Source: Chara braunii (Eukaryota > Streptophyta > Charophyceae > Charales > Characeae). From it: a stretch of DNA of 41,898 nt. Positions within the stretch are counted from its first letter, which is position 1. Each line of letters begins with the position of its first letter. Positions 20,961 to 31,583 of the stretch are shown here, piece by piece. A program made the translations under genes and the position numbers. The DNA is taken from assembly GCA_003427395.1 (NCBI GenBank), contig BFEA01000237.1, positions 450,602-492,499 on the forward strand, read 5' to 3'. Under the pieces are notes generated by a model. It was not told the origin of the DNA and ran no database searches. It saw nothing but the letters and a program-made list of their open reading frames with translations.

Positions 20961-22376
20961 CTTCAGGACTTTAAAATGGTGGAGGGTAATTTTGCCTCCT
21001 ACCCTTCACCTTTTTTTTTGTTTTTTAAAGTTTGCGGCCAGGCTATACCGCTTGCGTAGTTAAGTAGGAAATTTTATCGTTCTTGTTGGGGAAATTAAGA
21101 CAAATACTACTAGTTCTCGAAAGGTAGTGGGTATTCAATAAAATTTCTATAATGGTGCTACATCGTTTTGCTCTAGAGATTCGAGAGAACCGCTTAAGTT
21201 AAGTTGTGTATTGTAATTCATTTTTCGAAAATATTTCGGTAGAATCCAGCTCTTACGTTCCTTCCTCCTTTTGGGCCAGTGAATCTGACATTGCTTGAGA
21301 TCCGACGCTTAAGCTGCTAGGTCCTTCACTATCCTGTGATCTAAATCTTTTTAAGAAACAAGCTTGTGGTACCAATCCAGTGGAGAAATAACTGCTTTAA
21401 GTTATTCTAAGCAGTATCTTTACGAGTATTGCCAGGTGACAACATCTTTCTTAATAATGAGGGTAGGTAACCCATGCAAGTTATTGCTCCGATCGCGACT
21501 AAATCAAACCTCTCAGAAGAATGGCTAAGAAATGTTGATTTGCAAAGTAGTGTTTCAACGAGCGAATCTACATGAGCCATAAAGATAATAAGTCCATTAA
21601 ATAAGTATTCCGGTAAATAATAAAATTCATCAGACAAGAACGAAAGGAGATAGAGTTGTCCTTACGACGTTTTTATCCTTGGTAATAAAAAAGGTGGAGT
21701 AAGGCTAGGGAACTTTCAGTTAGCTTATGAAAAGTAGCGACATTACCTGACCATCTCTAGTTGATTTATTTTGGAGGAAAGATAGCCGTGGTTGAGGCGA
21801 GCGGAGTCTCATGAGTTGCTCGTCCCCATCAACGATAATCAGCGGGTAACGAATCGATTGCTCAGGTGCATCGCTGCCCTTGCAAGTTACCGTTCTCTCA
21901 AATTTTTCTGCTAGCAGAAAAAAAATACCATTCAGCAATCCTAACTCCGAAGGTGACGATATACTGGCGAGCGGTGCTAAGCAGGTTAAGTTATGGTGAA
22001 TGCGTGCACAAAGTTGCGTTGGTAGGTCGAAGATGTTGATGGAGCGTGGATGGTGATGAAGCTGAAGTTTTAATGTTTCACAAGACTACCCGACTATTCG
22101 TGGGCTGAAAACAAGAAAGCAGAAAAGCGCAATAATCCAAGGAGGAAGGTACCGCAAAAGAGAAACTCGTGTAGTTCAGTTTTCGTGTAAACACCTTTCC
22201 CTGATGCAGCCTAGCATCCCGAAAGAGAGAGTATTGGGTTGTGGACTTGCCAAGATGGCTAAGATTTCCTAAACTACCGTGCTAGTCCGAAAATGGCAAG
22301 TTATGGTGGTAACGAACAACTTACCTTAGATGGTTTTCGTTAACGATAGGAGGGGCAAGGAGAAAACTGACGTGTT
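20960..22376. other. no gene recognised
   Basis: Only short frames of no recognisable family. Parts around 21400-21560 vaguely resemble the preceding satellite. Confidence 0.45.
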
Positions 22377-22904
22377 CCACCCTTCGATGAACTGCGTGCA
22401 GGTACGGAGAACGGAGCGCCGCCACAGATGCAGACGATGGGAAAACGACAGCGCAGGTGAAAAGTTACCCAGCCCCTGGGTCTGGATCTCTAGAAATAGC
22501 CAGGCTGACGCCGTCCAGAGGATTCTGCCCTCTGGGTGTAGAGATCCTTCCCTGTGGATACCGGCCTACCCTATACGGGTTTGGTCTTGCTGCTTCAGAT
22601 GCCGGAAGAGGGCCTCATAGGGGCCCCGAAAATAGCCCAAGTGATTTCGGGGTCCTTCATCAAGATACAACGGAGCTTCCCGCGGAAAATGAGGCTTCCT
22701 CATGCATCTGGGCCAGAAGGAAGCCCGGGTGCGGAGCGGGAGGATTATGCATCCCCAGCAGGCTTAGTAGTCAATCCCGCGTAAGTGTCAACCTCAACCG
22801 TCTACCCTAGGTCCGGACCTGTCACTGTCAGCCTGTAAATCCGGCTTACTTAGCGTAAGGTCAGTAATTCAACCAATGAGGCGGGCGAAGCCACGCCTTC
22901 TATG
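22377..22904 (+). repeat. dispersed repeat D, copy 2 (528 bp)
   Basis: Same ends as 8641-9207 (CCACCCTTCGATGAACTGCG ... GCCACGCCTTCTATG) and near-identical over most of its length. Flanking sequences differ from copy 1, which defines the repeat boundaries. No target duplication was recognised. Confidence 0.85.
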
Positions 22905-23413
22905 CCTTTCCAGATATTTCTAAACGGACATGAATTAAAAAAAAGAAAAAAGAAAAAAAAAGTTGGATGTGGGGCAGGCAGAAAAGATGCCTGCCCGGTA
23001 GAGGGGCAGATGGTGAAAGTAGAGCCTCCGCCAGTCCACGGCCAAGGGCATATGGAACAGTTGCCCATGGCCGGGACAGGGGTGAAATCAGACCTCAGGG
23101 CATTCCGTCATACCCTGTGTTTTAAGGGTATCTGACGAAACACCCCAACTTTTAGGGGTATTTCAGCAATTTGTTCCCTTCCCCCAAAAAGAAGCCGAAA
23201 GACAGGTTCGGAACCGCCCTATCTCCCTATCTCCGTACGCCTCTCAACTTCAGATTATTACATGGGACTACCAGGGAGGCATATGATCAGGGGTGACTGA
23301 ACGAGGAAAGTACATAGATCTAAGAGGGGGAAATGCAGGCCTGAAACGGGCCTATCTCCGTAGACCAGGGAAGGTAGGTTGGGAACAGCTCGCACCCACA
23401 GAGAGCACGCCAG

Positions 23414-23611
23414 GTGGTGTTCGTCAGCCTCCAGGCTGTCTCGTTCCAGGACCGCCATGAATGTCCAAGCTGTAGATGGATGTGTGCTGAAAATGCTGTT
23501 AGACATGGCTGGGGAGGAAGGTTATGCTGCAAACGCTGTGGAAGAAGGCCAAAACGCGATCGACGCCGCGCGCCCACCTTCGAAACAGTAGGTTCTAAGC
23601 CTGCAATTTGA
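23414..23611 (+). CDS. small ORF with zinc-ribbon-like cysteines, unidentified
   Basis: 65 codons. It contains CPSC near residue 17 and CCKRCG about 20 residues later, the C-x2-C ... C-x2-C spacing of a zinc ribbon. A basic stretch (RRPKRDRRR) follows. Zinc ribbons of this kind occur in many transposon and nucleic-acid-binding proteins, so function cannot be named. No signal peptide or membrane segment. The ATG is simply the first in frame. It may be chance, or a fragment of a larger spliced or transposon gene. Confidence 0.25.
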   Translation: MVFVSLQAVSFQDRHECPSCRWMCAENAVRHGWGGRLCCKRCGRRPKRDRRRAPTFETVGSKPAI

Positions 23612-23809
23612 TAGATGTAAAAAGAGACAAAACAAAATGAAGTGATGTATGCTAGCCTTTGGAAGAGGGAGAACATTGCGATGCTATGCTGTATGCCGGG
23701 TTGGAAAGTTTTCGTGGAAGTCGCTCTCCGTTTCTCTCGGCCTGTCTGCAACGCACATTATCAATGTCTAGACGATCTCTCTCCCTGGCGAAAATCCCCC
23801 TGCGCACAC

Positions 23810-24004
23810 TAGCGCACATACACACTCACACCCCCAGTCTCACACACGTTCTTTTGAATTCGATGGGCTACTTGCACACATTGGTACGCACTTAAAATTT
23901 CTAGACATCACCCATCCACCACTCATCCCCACAAACACATACACACAAACACGACGCCCCCCTCTCCCTCCCCTCGCCCCCCCCACACACCCACACACAC
24001 ACAA

Positions 24005-24050
<46 letters not shown>

Positions 24051-24066
24051 NCCCACACACACACAA

Positions 24067-24123
<57 letters not shown>

Positions 24124-24225
24124 AGCCGGTGAAAGTCCGACGAAACAGGCTGGCACAGTCATGCTTTTGATTGTAGCGTTGTGTACAGCGAACATAACAA
24201 CACACACACACACACACAAACTTGT
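23810..24225. repeat. (CA)n microsatellite upstream of TPLATE
   Basis: Interrupted CA tracts: scattered from 23810, dense from 23983 to 24120 with one N at 24051, and a short run at 24203-24218. It ends about 70 bp before the TPLATE start codon, so it lies in the promoter or 5' untranslated region. No TATA box or transcription start can be assigned confidently. Confidence 0.93.
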
Positions 24226-24290
24226 GCACGTGAAAGCACGCATCGACGAACTTGGACACATTTACGCATATCTAGAACGGAGAAGATAAA

Positions 24291-25913
24291 ATGGACCTGG
24301 CTCAGATCAAGGCGGATATCGCCAACTCTGGCGGGGACAATGCACGGCAGACGCAAGCTCTGATTCAGGTGCTCATGCTGGTAGCGCAGCGGCGAGACAT
24401 CTCCTCATTGACGAGGACGGTGTGCGACGATGTAATTAACGGAAGCGCAACGGCCGTTTGCAAGAAGCTGGCGTTCGACATCGTGCGAAGCAGCCGGCTG
24501 ACGGGGGACCAGTGGGAGAGCGTGTGTAGAGGAGTTGCCACGTCAGCATTCGAGTCGTTCGACGTGGAGGTGGGTGCTGCGTCGATTGCGTTTTTGCCCG
24601 CGCTGCCAAGCTGGCGGATTGGAAAGTTCCTTGAAGATTACTCCAAGGAGCTGACGAGAGTGATCCAGAACGAAAACCCGATAATCCGACAAGCTGCGGT
24701 GGAAGCGATGGGCTGTGTCTTGGCGCGGGATGACGTGGCCATCCTGTGCTCGGGAGATGCCAACATGATGGAGCAGGTGCAGCGATGGTGGTCGCTAATC
24801 GCCGCGGCCATGGCGGATGCGTCGAACCTGGTCAGCGCGGCGGCGTTTGAAGCCGTGGGGAGGTTACTCGCGGAGTTTGGCAGCAAAAGGTTGAGTCGCA
24901 TCGCCGGAGACAAGTTGATTCTCGGAGAGTCGGTGCTGGCTGTCCGGGCACGACTGATACGTCAGCAGTGTTTGTACACGTGGCAGCACCGGGACGTGTT
25001 GATGCGCCGGGGAACGATGCTTCCAATGGAGCTGGTGCGGGTGACGGTCTTCCCTCTCGTCTACGTGGCCCGAGCGATGGCGACGGGGTTAGTCGACGAG
25101 ATGAAGGCCGTTGCGGGGGTCGGGATCGGTGATGATCCGGACAGCAGTCCAAGATCCACTCTGGCAAGCAGCATTACCGCTCGAGCAGGAGGAGGAGGAG
25201 GAGGAGGAGGAGGAGGGGGGGGGAAGCGTGGGACTCCGACGACGGATGTTATCTTGGGGGTGTGCGACATCGTGAGCCATTTCATCCCGTTTCTTACCTC
25301 TTTGGATCCTTCGCTAGTCTACGAGGTGGGTATCAATCTGCTCTCCCTCGCCGGTGTGCCAGGTGGCAGGGCTGAGTGGACGGCGGCTCCGATTACGGCG
25401 TTTCTGGCCCTTTGGGATCGCCAGGATTTCACGTCGGGGAGAGAAGCGTTAGTGCGGGCGGTTGTGTCGAATCTCCAGTTGCTCGATGTTCATCACCAGG
25501 TGGCGCTCTTCAAGAGATTGTTGTTGATGGTGAGGAACCTGCCGGTGGAGTCTGACCGGATGCATGCGCTGGCATGTGTCTGTAGATCGGCGCTGTCTGT
25601 CGATCTCTTTGCCAGAGAGAGTGTGAGACGAGGGCAGAAGCCGCTGCCGGGGACGGAAGTATCTTCGCTGTTCGAAGACGCGAAGATTCGAGGGGATCTC
25701 GGCTTCGTTAGCAGCGTGGGTCTGTTTAGGGAGGAATTGGTGGCGTGCCTAGTGGAGACCTGCTTTCAGATGTCAAGGTCAGGGGGGGCTGAGAGGGAAT
25801 GGGAGAGGGAGGCGCGTGTGATTGGAGCTTTGTCCTCCGGAACCAGTCATGAAGCCACGGAATGGACGCACTCTGCACTCGACGTCGTCGAAGTCTGTCG
25901 ACAGTGCATCAAG
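24291..25913 (+). CDS. TPLATE: TPLATE, exon 1 (codons 1-541)
   Basis: TPLATE is a large adaptin-like subunit of the plant TPLATE (TSET-type) complex. The complex acts with AP-2 and clathrin at the plasma membrane and cell plate in endocytosis. The start MDLAQIKADI, then RRDISSL, AVCKKLAFDIVRS, VFPLVYVARA, VGINLLSLAGV, LFKRLLLMVRNLPVESDRMH and ARESVRRGQKPLPGTE follow the Arabidopsis protein from its first residue. This exon is the helical-repeat trunk. The ATG has a good context (A at -3, G at +4). The exon ends after CRQCIK at the donor AAG|GTTGAT, phase 0; reading on would run into CT-repeat translation, so that stop (26094) is not used. A glycine run (residues about 300-311, from GGA/GGG repeats) replaces a variable linker. 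Exon 1 is more GC-rich than its surroundings. Confidence 0.95.
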
Positions 25914-25927
25914 GTTGATGGTACACA

Positions 25928-26129
25928 TCCCCCTCTCTCTCGCTCTCTCTCTCTCCCCCGCCCTCTCTCTCTCTCTCTCTCCCCCGCCCTCTCTCTCTCT
26001 CTCTCTCTTTCTCTTGCGTCTCCTCTCCCTCTTCTCTTATCGCTCCTCTCCTGTCCCCTCATCTCCTGTCTCTTCGTGCCTCTTCTGTATTCCTAACATT
26101 CATTTATTCCTTCGTTACTCTGTCGTATT

Positions 26130-26178
<49 letters not shown>

Positions 26179-26200
26179 GTCTCTCTCTCTCTCTCTCTCT
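25928..26200. repeat. (CT)n tracts at the 5' end of intron 1
   Basis: CT repeats at about 25928-26012 and 26132-26200, separated by pyrimidine-rich sequence. The first begins about 15 bp after the exon 1 donor. Confidence 0.95.
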
Positions 26201-26828
26201 CGATTCGCTCCCAGGTCTAATCCTATCCTTTTGCCTCTGCCAGGTCATCTCAGTCCAGTTGAGGTGCAGCATGAGCCAAGGAAGTAGGGCAGTGGTTGTT
26301 TTGATTAAAAAAATAAATGAGAAAGAACTTCACGCTGCCGTAGCCGAGCAGGAACGTTTCTTCATGTCAATGGCCCTCTCCTCCTATTATCGTCGTTTGT
26401 TCCCTGGAACAGGCCCTCGCCAGTAGTTCCGTAGACCTACACGTCACCGCGTTTTTTTTTTTTTAATAATAAAGAAAAAACACGTCATCACCATTCTTGT
26501 CATTTCTCATACTTCATTGTCTACGACTCTATGCTTGTCATTTCTTATACTTTCCTTCTGACCGTCATTTTTTCATGTTTATATCATGCTTTTTATTTCT
26601 CTTACATTTCATCTAGTTTTTTTTTTTGTGTGTCACCCTGGCAAGTTTGACTCCGTCTCTTCCTTTGTCTTTCCTTCGCCTTCTCTCCCTCTTTCTCTCC
26701 CCTCTCAGTCTCTTCCTTTGTCTCTCCGCTCACTGTCTCCACTTCTTTTGGGGACCGCGCGAGAGAGTCGGCCTCCTTCCTTGGTCTTCATTTACTGGTT
26801 CTCGTTCTCGATGACGACGCCCATCGGT

Positions 26829-27133
26829 TGGTACCACCGTTGGTTCCTTTTGACCACGTGTTCCATCCGGGTGGTACCACCGTTGGTTCCTTTCGACCAC
26901 GTGTTCCATCCGTTGTTAGTCGAGGATGATGATCGGTACATACTTACTGTAATTAGTGGTACCAGCAGTGATTCCTCCTTTTTGACCACGTGTTCATCCG
27001 TAGTTAGTCGAGGATGAGGATCGGTACATACTTACTGTAATTAGTGGTACCGCCGGGTGGTACCAACAGTGATTCCTCCTTTTTGACCACGTGTTCCATC
27101 CGTAGTTAGTCGAGGATGAGGATCGGTACCAAC
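26829..27133. repeat. GGTACC-containing minisatellite
   Basis: Units begin GTGGTACCACCGTTGGTTCC or a variant and contain GACCACGTGTTCCATCCG. Longer units add GTTAGTCGAGGATGAKGATC and a TACTTACTGTAATTA segment. Unit length is 42-88 bp, with about four to five copies. A SINE is inserted in the last unit. Confidence 0.9.
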
Positions 27134-27240
27134 GGGCGTAGCTCAGGTGGTACACCCACCAACTGTTGAAATATGAATCATACGCAAGTTCGAATCTAGA
27201 TGCAATCAGATGACCAGAATAAAATAATCATTCTGAATTT
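27134..27240 (+). mobile_element. tRNA-derived SINE, copy 1
   Basis: 107-bp element. Starts GGGCGTAGCTCAGGTGG (box A fits) with AAGTTCGAATC (box B fits) 40-50 bases on, and ends in CAGAATAAAAT...ATTCTGAATTT. Flanked by a perfect 9-bp duplication GGTACCAAC (27125-27133 and 27241-27249), although GGTACC also occurs in the surrounding minisatellite. The tRNA-like part does not fold cleanly, so it is a SINE rather than a tRNA gene. A second copy lies at 32502-32601 on the other strand. Confidence 0.8.
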
Positions 27241-27718
27241 GGTACCAACCTGCGGGCGGTCAGTTCAATCATATGATATCTCAAGGCCGTCGCCCTTTTG
27301 AAGAGGAAGAAAAGGAGGAGGAGGAGGAGGAGGAGGCGGAGGAGGATCGGGTACATGCCGCCCCCGAGGGTTCCATAATTAATGCAAACAAAAAACTCCA
27401 TCGCGGGTGCCGTTATGCGTCTGTTAGTAGCACTTGCAAAAATAAATAATGACACGGCAGTTTCTGTTGCGCTCTTTGGCAAGCGGTCGCGCCTTTTGCA
27501 GTCGGGAATCAAAAGATCGACCATCGAAAGAAGGGTGGTGCTGATTACATTTCATGTCATTTCATTGTCTGAGGCCTTTCTCCTTCGTGTCGCCACGAAG
27601 TTCAGACTATCATCACGCCTACTGCCATTGTTTTGTCCCATGAAAACCTGCTGATTGGCGCTTGTTGCTAGTGCTCCGTAGCTGTAGATATACGTATATA
27701 AAGACAGGCAGCTGTGAC

Positions 27719-27989
27719 AGACTATAGAGGGTTCAGCCTCCTGTTGATGACTATAGAAGGTTCAGCCTCCTGTTGATTGTCGTTTGCTATTGCTCCGTCA
27801 CTGTAGATATAGGTACTTGCTATTGCTCCGTCACTTTAGATATAGGTACTTGCTATTGCTCCCTCACTGTAGATATAGGTATATACATACAGGCAGAGGG
27901 GAGAAGAGGACAACGAACAAGGGGCTGTGACAGACTGTTTCAGCGAAGTTTCACCGGCTCATCAGGAGGCTCAACCCTCTATAGTCTGC
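27719..27989. repeat. inverted repeat with 33-bp minisatellite between its arms
   Basis: AGACTATAGAGGGTTCAGCC at about 27719 (with a partial tandem repeat at 27749) is the inverse of GGCTCAACCCTCTATAGTCT at about 27969-27988. Between the arms, a 33-bp unit with TGCTATTGCTCCGTCACTGT is repeated three times (about 27786-27883), with a more diverged unit before the left arm at about 27663. Confidence 0.88.
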
Positions 27990-28059
27990 AGAGTCGGTGC
28001 ATATGTATACGTATGTAAAGGCAAGAAACTTGAACAAAGTAAATAAGCAAACGAGAATA

Positions 28060-28350
28060 GATGGATGGGAGGGAAAACGGAAAAAGAGGAGGAGGGTTGG
28101 TGGAGAGAAGGAGATGAAATGGAGAATAGGTGAAGAGGAGGGGGGGGGGAGGAATGGTGAAGAGGAGAAAAAAAGGAGGAAAGATGTACGAGGACGAGGA
28201 GGGGGAGGAGGGTGGGGGGAGGGGGGAGGAGGTGGAAGGAAAATATGTTTGAAGAGGGGAAAGGAGAAAAAAAAGGAGGAAGACGTGGGGGAAAAGAGTG
28301 CTAAGAGGAAAACTCTCTGCGGTTTGGAGAGGGAAACAGAAAAAGGGAGA
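28060..28350. repeat. polypurine tract (plus strand)
   Basis: About 290 bases almost entirely A and G with GGAGGA and GGGGGG runs. Frames across it are Glu/Gly/Lys/Arg or Pro/Ser/Phe repeats and are not genes. Capable of triplex (H-DNA) or G-rich structures. Confidence 0.92.
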
Positions 28351-28917
28351 AGATGATAGTCGGCGTACTTGAAATAGGATCCCTGTTTTATAAAAAAAGC
28401 ATATTTCCCCCTTTTTTTCCACCGCGGGATGAAGGGGAAAGGAGGGGGGCTGTGTGCCAATTGATCTGTATCTCAAATTTCTGCCAGGCACATACGTATG
28501 AAGTTCTCTCAGAAGAAATCCCCTCTCCTCCCCCCTCTTCCCTCTTCCGTCTTCCCATTGGCGAATATAAGCGGATGAACTGGAAAAGAACAGGGGATAA
28601 AATTAGCCCCCCCTTCCTCCTCCTCTCTAGTCCAGCTTTGCCTTCGGCGGGAAAAAAGAAAGGCAGGCTGTTTTTTTTTTTTTTTTGCCGGACAGAGTGT
28701 GAAAGCAATTTTTTTTGCGCAGAATGGGATATGGATCCAAAAAACGATCCTCCGTATTCCTGGTAAAAAATACGATCCGCCCCCCCTCTCCTCCCACCCG
28801 TTCCATCGCACCCCCCCCCGGTGCCCCCCCCCTCCGGTTATCAAAGGATTTAGGTGATATATGAATATAAACAAGTAAATTATTACTACCGGTGAATGAT
28901 TGTAGCCACTGAGTCTA

Positions 28918-29050
28918 AGAATATAATTAATAATAGTAATAATAAATAGTAATAATAAATAGTAAATAAAAGATAGTAATAATAAATAGTAATAATAAAT
29001 AGTAAATGAAAAATAGTAATAATAAATAGTAATGGTAAATAGTAATAATT
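28918..29050. repeat. AATAATAGT-type AT-rich microsatellite
   Basis: Imperfect AATAGTAATAATAAATAGT units. Confidence 0.93.
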
Positions 29051-29610
29051 ATATCGGGCATTTGTGTGTTCTATGACGATTTCATTCTGTAAACTCTTCT
29101 GCAAGTGGCGCCAAAAACTCTTCTGCACGTCTGAGGCCTTCTTTATTTGTCGTTTCATGTTTATTATTGTATTAATATTAATGTAATAAAATTATGTAAT
29201 GTAATTACTTACTAATAAGCATACAGTCTTGTGCTACTGCTAGCCACGTAAACTGGACTCTTTATCATCGTCGTCCACATCTTTTGTGTTTTTGTGTGCT
29301 CCTTTCCATGATTCGTGCTTATCATCGTCTTGATCAGCATGTCTGAGCTGTCGCTCTCCAGTCGCTCTCCAGTCGCTCTCCAGTTTATCAGCAGCAGTTT
29401 CTCCTTCTTGATTGGCTTTCAGGATCCGCAACTTGCTGTCTCAATCAATCAATCAATTTACCCGCAACTTGCTTTCAGGATAGCAACCATGGTCGGCATC
29501 ATCAATAATCAATCGCCTATCTCATCACACACCGCCACGGGGGTCATAACCAGGATCGCCATTATCTCCTTCCCTTCATTGTCCATTTACCCGTTTGGGC
29601 AATTAACTTG

Positions 29611-31583
29611 GACGTTCCTGGCCGCAAAATGTCGGCGAAATCGTACGTAATGTCCTACAGGCGGGATCCCGGTAAGGCCCTGGCGATTTCGGTTAAAAAA
29701 ACAGCGAAATTGCGGCCAGGAACGTCGAAGTTAGACTTCGATGTTCCTGGCCCCAAATTTTTTCGGCGTTTTTTCAATTTTTTTCGGCGTGTTTTTTAAC
29801 CGAAATCGTACGTAATAATGTCCTATTGGCGGGAACCTGGTAAGCCCTGGCGATTTCGGTTCAAAAAAAAAAGGGCGGGGAAATTGCGGCCAGGAACGTC
29901 GTCGATCCACTACCCTCGACTTGAAAAAATCTCAAGGGCGGCGCCGTTCCACTAGGCCCTTGAGATGTGTTAATCACGATTGGAAAGCCATTAAGCTTCC
30001 CGCCTCAACAAAACCCCGCTCTGAAAGGGCCTCGTTCCACTACCCTCGGCTTGAAAAATATCTCAAAGGCAGCCCTACAGGCGCCCTTGAGCGAAAACGT
30101 AATTAAAAAATACTAGAGTGCGTCTTCGTTCCACTGCACCCTGCAGTTCCCGCTCGCACAAGGAGTGGGGAAAGTGCGGCCCGGTTCGTTACAATATTTT
30201 CACGAGGTCGTTACTGTTTCAGGTCCACGGGACATGGGAATTTCGCGAAAACGTGGGAGGCTACTTCCTGTGGTTCACCACCAGGCCCGTCGCTGGACCA
30301 GGACTACCGCGGTTCGCAAAAAAAAAAAAAAAAAAAAGGACCGGACTGGGGGGCTGAACTGCCTTTAGGCGCGCGTTGCCGCCTTTTCCAAGAATTTTCA
30401 AGTCAGAGGTGACTTGAAAATTGGCCCAAGTTGCCTCGGCGCCCTACGGCCGCCCTCAAGTCTCAGAGCGGGATTTTCTTCAGGCGGGAAGCTTAGGGGC
30501 TCGTTCGACACTCCTCGGGTGCCTAAAATCCCCGAGGAATTGTTCGTTCCACTTATCCTCGGGGGTGCAGTCGGAAAAAAAAAAGTGAAAACACTCCGAA
30601 GGAAATTCCTTGGGCTCCGAGGATTCCCCAGCCATTTCTCCCGTTTGGGCAAAAGGAATCCACTTTTTCACGGAGAGGAGCAGGCACACGTGTAGAGAGA
30701 CGTTACAACCGAGAATCTGGATCGTGGCGGCACCCTATTGGCTGAAGGCCTTAAGCACTTTTTTTTTTTCTTTTTTTTTTTTTTTTCTTTCTTTTCTGAC
30801 ATTGCTCCGAGGAAACGTCCTCGGGCGACGTGTCCCGAGGACAAGGTGGAACGAAGGGCCCAAATTTCCTTTTGACTAAAAGGAATTTTTCCTCGGGCTC
30901 CGAGGACGCCCCAAGGAGTGTCGAACGAGCCCCTTAATCACTTTCCATTGTGATTAGCAGATCTCAAGGGCCTAGTGGAACGGCGCCGCCCTTGAGATAT
31001 TTTCAAGTCGAGGGTAGTGGAACGAGGCCCAAACTCGAGGGCGTAGGGTGCCGAGGTGACTTGAACCTCCCGGAGGTGACTTGAACCTCCCGGAGGTGAC
31101 TTGAACCTCCTGGAGGTGACTTGAAATTTCTTGGAAACGGCGGCAATATGCGTCGCCAGGCAGCAGTTCAGCCCCCCCTTGCGGTCCTTTTCTTTTTTTT
31201 TTTTGCCAATCGCGGTTGTCGGGGCCCAGGGTTGGACCTGGGTTGTGAAAATTCCGTGACAAACAGGGGTGCACATTTTCCCGCTCCTTTTGGGAGCGGG
31301 AACTGCAGGGTGTAGTGGAACGCCAACGACCTCTAGTATTTTTTAATTACGTTTTGACTCAAGGGCGCCCGTAGGGCTGCCCTTGAGATTTTTTTCAAGT
31401 CGAGGGTAGTGGAACGAGGCCCGAAGTCTCGAAGTGAGACTTTGACGACGTTCCTGGCCGCAATTTCCCCGCCCTTTTTTTTTTGTACCCAAATCGTTTG
31501 TAATGTCCTAAAGGCGGGAACCCGGTAAGCCCTGGCGATTTCGGTTCCAAAAAAAAGGCGGGGAAATTGCGGCCAGGAACGTC
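29611..31583. mobile_element. 2-kb foldback cluster of nested MITEs
   Basis: Both ends are GACGTTCCTGGCCGCAA and its inverse (29611 and 31567-31583). The left arm (29611-30495) and right arm (30934-31583) are largely reverse complements. Matching landmarks are CCACTACCCTCGACTTGAAA (29909, 30038) with inverse copies at about 31000 and 31397; CACCCTGCAGTTCCCGCTC (about 30137) with its inverse at about 31293; and AAGTCAGAGGTGACTTG (30402) with a 20-bp unit repeated four times at 31053-31130. Short elements with the GACGTTCCTGGCCGC end occur three times (29611-29724, 29739-29901, 31444-31583). The cluster lies inside TPLATE intron 1. Confidence 0.75.
30496..30933. mobile_element. Harbinger-like MITE with TTA target duplication
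   Basis: 438-bp element with perfect 19-bp terminal inverted repeats GGGGCTCGTTCGACACTCC (30496-30514) and the inverse at 30915-30933. TTA flanks both sides (30493-30495 and 30934-30936). A 3-bp TTA/TAA target duplication and a G-rich terminus fit PIF/Harbinger. It contains a T-rich loop at 30760-30790 and no transposase. It sits near the centre of the larger foldback cluster. Confidence 0.78.

Noticed and set aside
22457-22810. 117-codon frame in repeat D copy 2 (and 8540-9067 in copy 1)
   Set aside because: The frame is not kept in phase between the two copies (indels shift it) and no family motif is seen, so D is treated as non-coding.
23840-24261. Cys-Val repeat proteins
   Set aside because: Translations of the CA/GT microsatellite, including an N.
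25914-26096. Read-through C-terminus of the TPLATE exon 1 frame (to the stop at 26094)
   Set aside because: The protein homology stops at CRQCIK at a GT donor; the rest is CT-repeat translation, and exon 2 resumes the homology in phase.
27134-27210. tRNA gene
   Set aside because: Boxes A and B are present but acceptor and anticodon stems do not form, and a related copy with the same non-tRNA tail exists; called a SINE.
27951-28491. Pro/Ser/Phe-rich minus-strand frames of about 170 codons
   Set aside because: Antisense of a polypurine tract; low complexity only.
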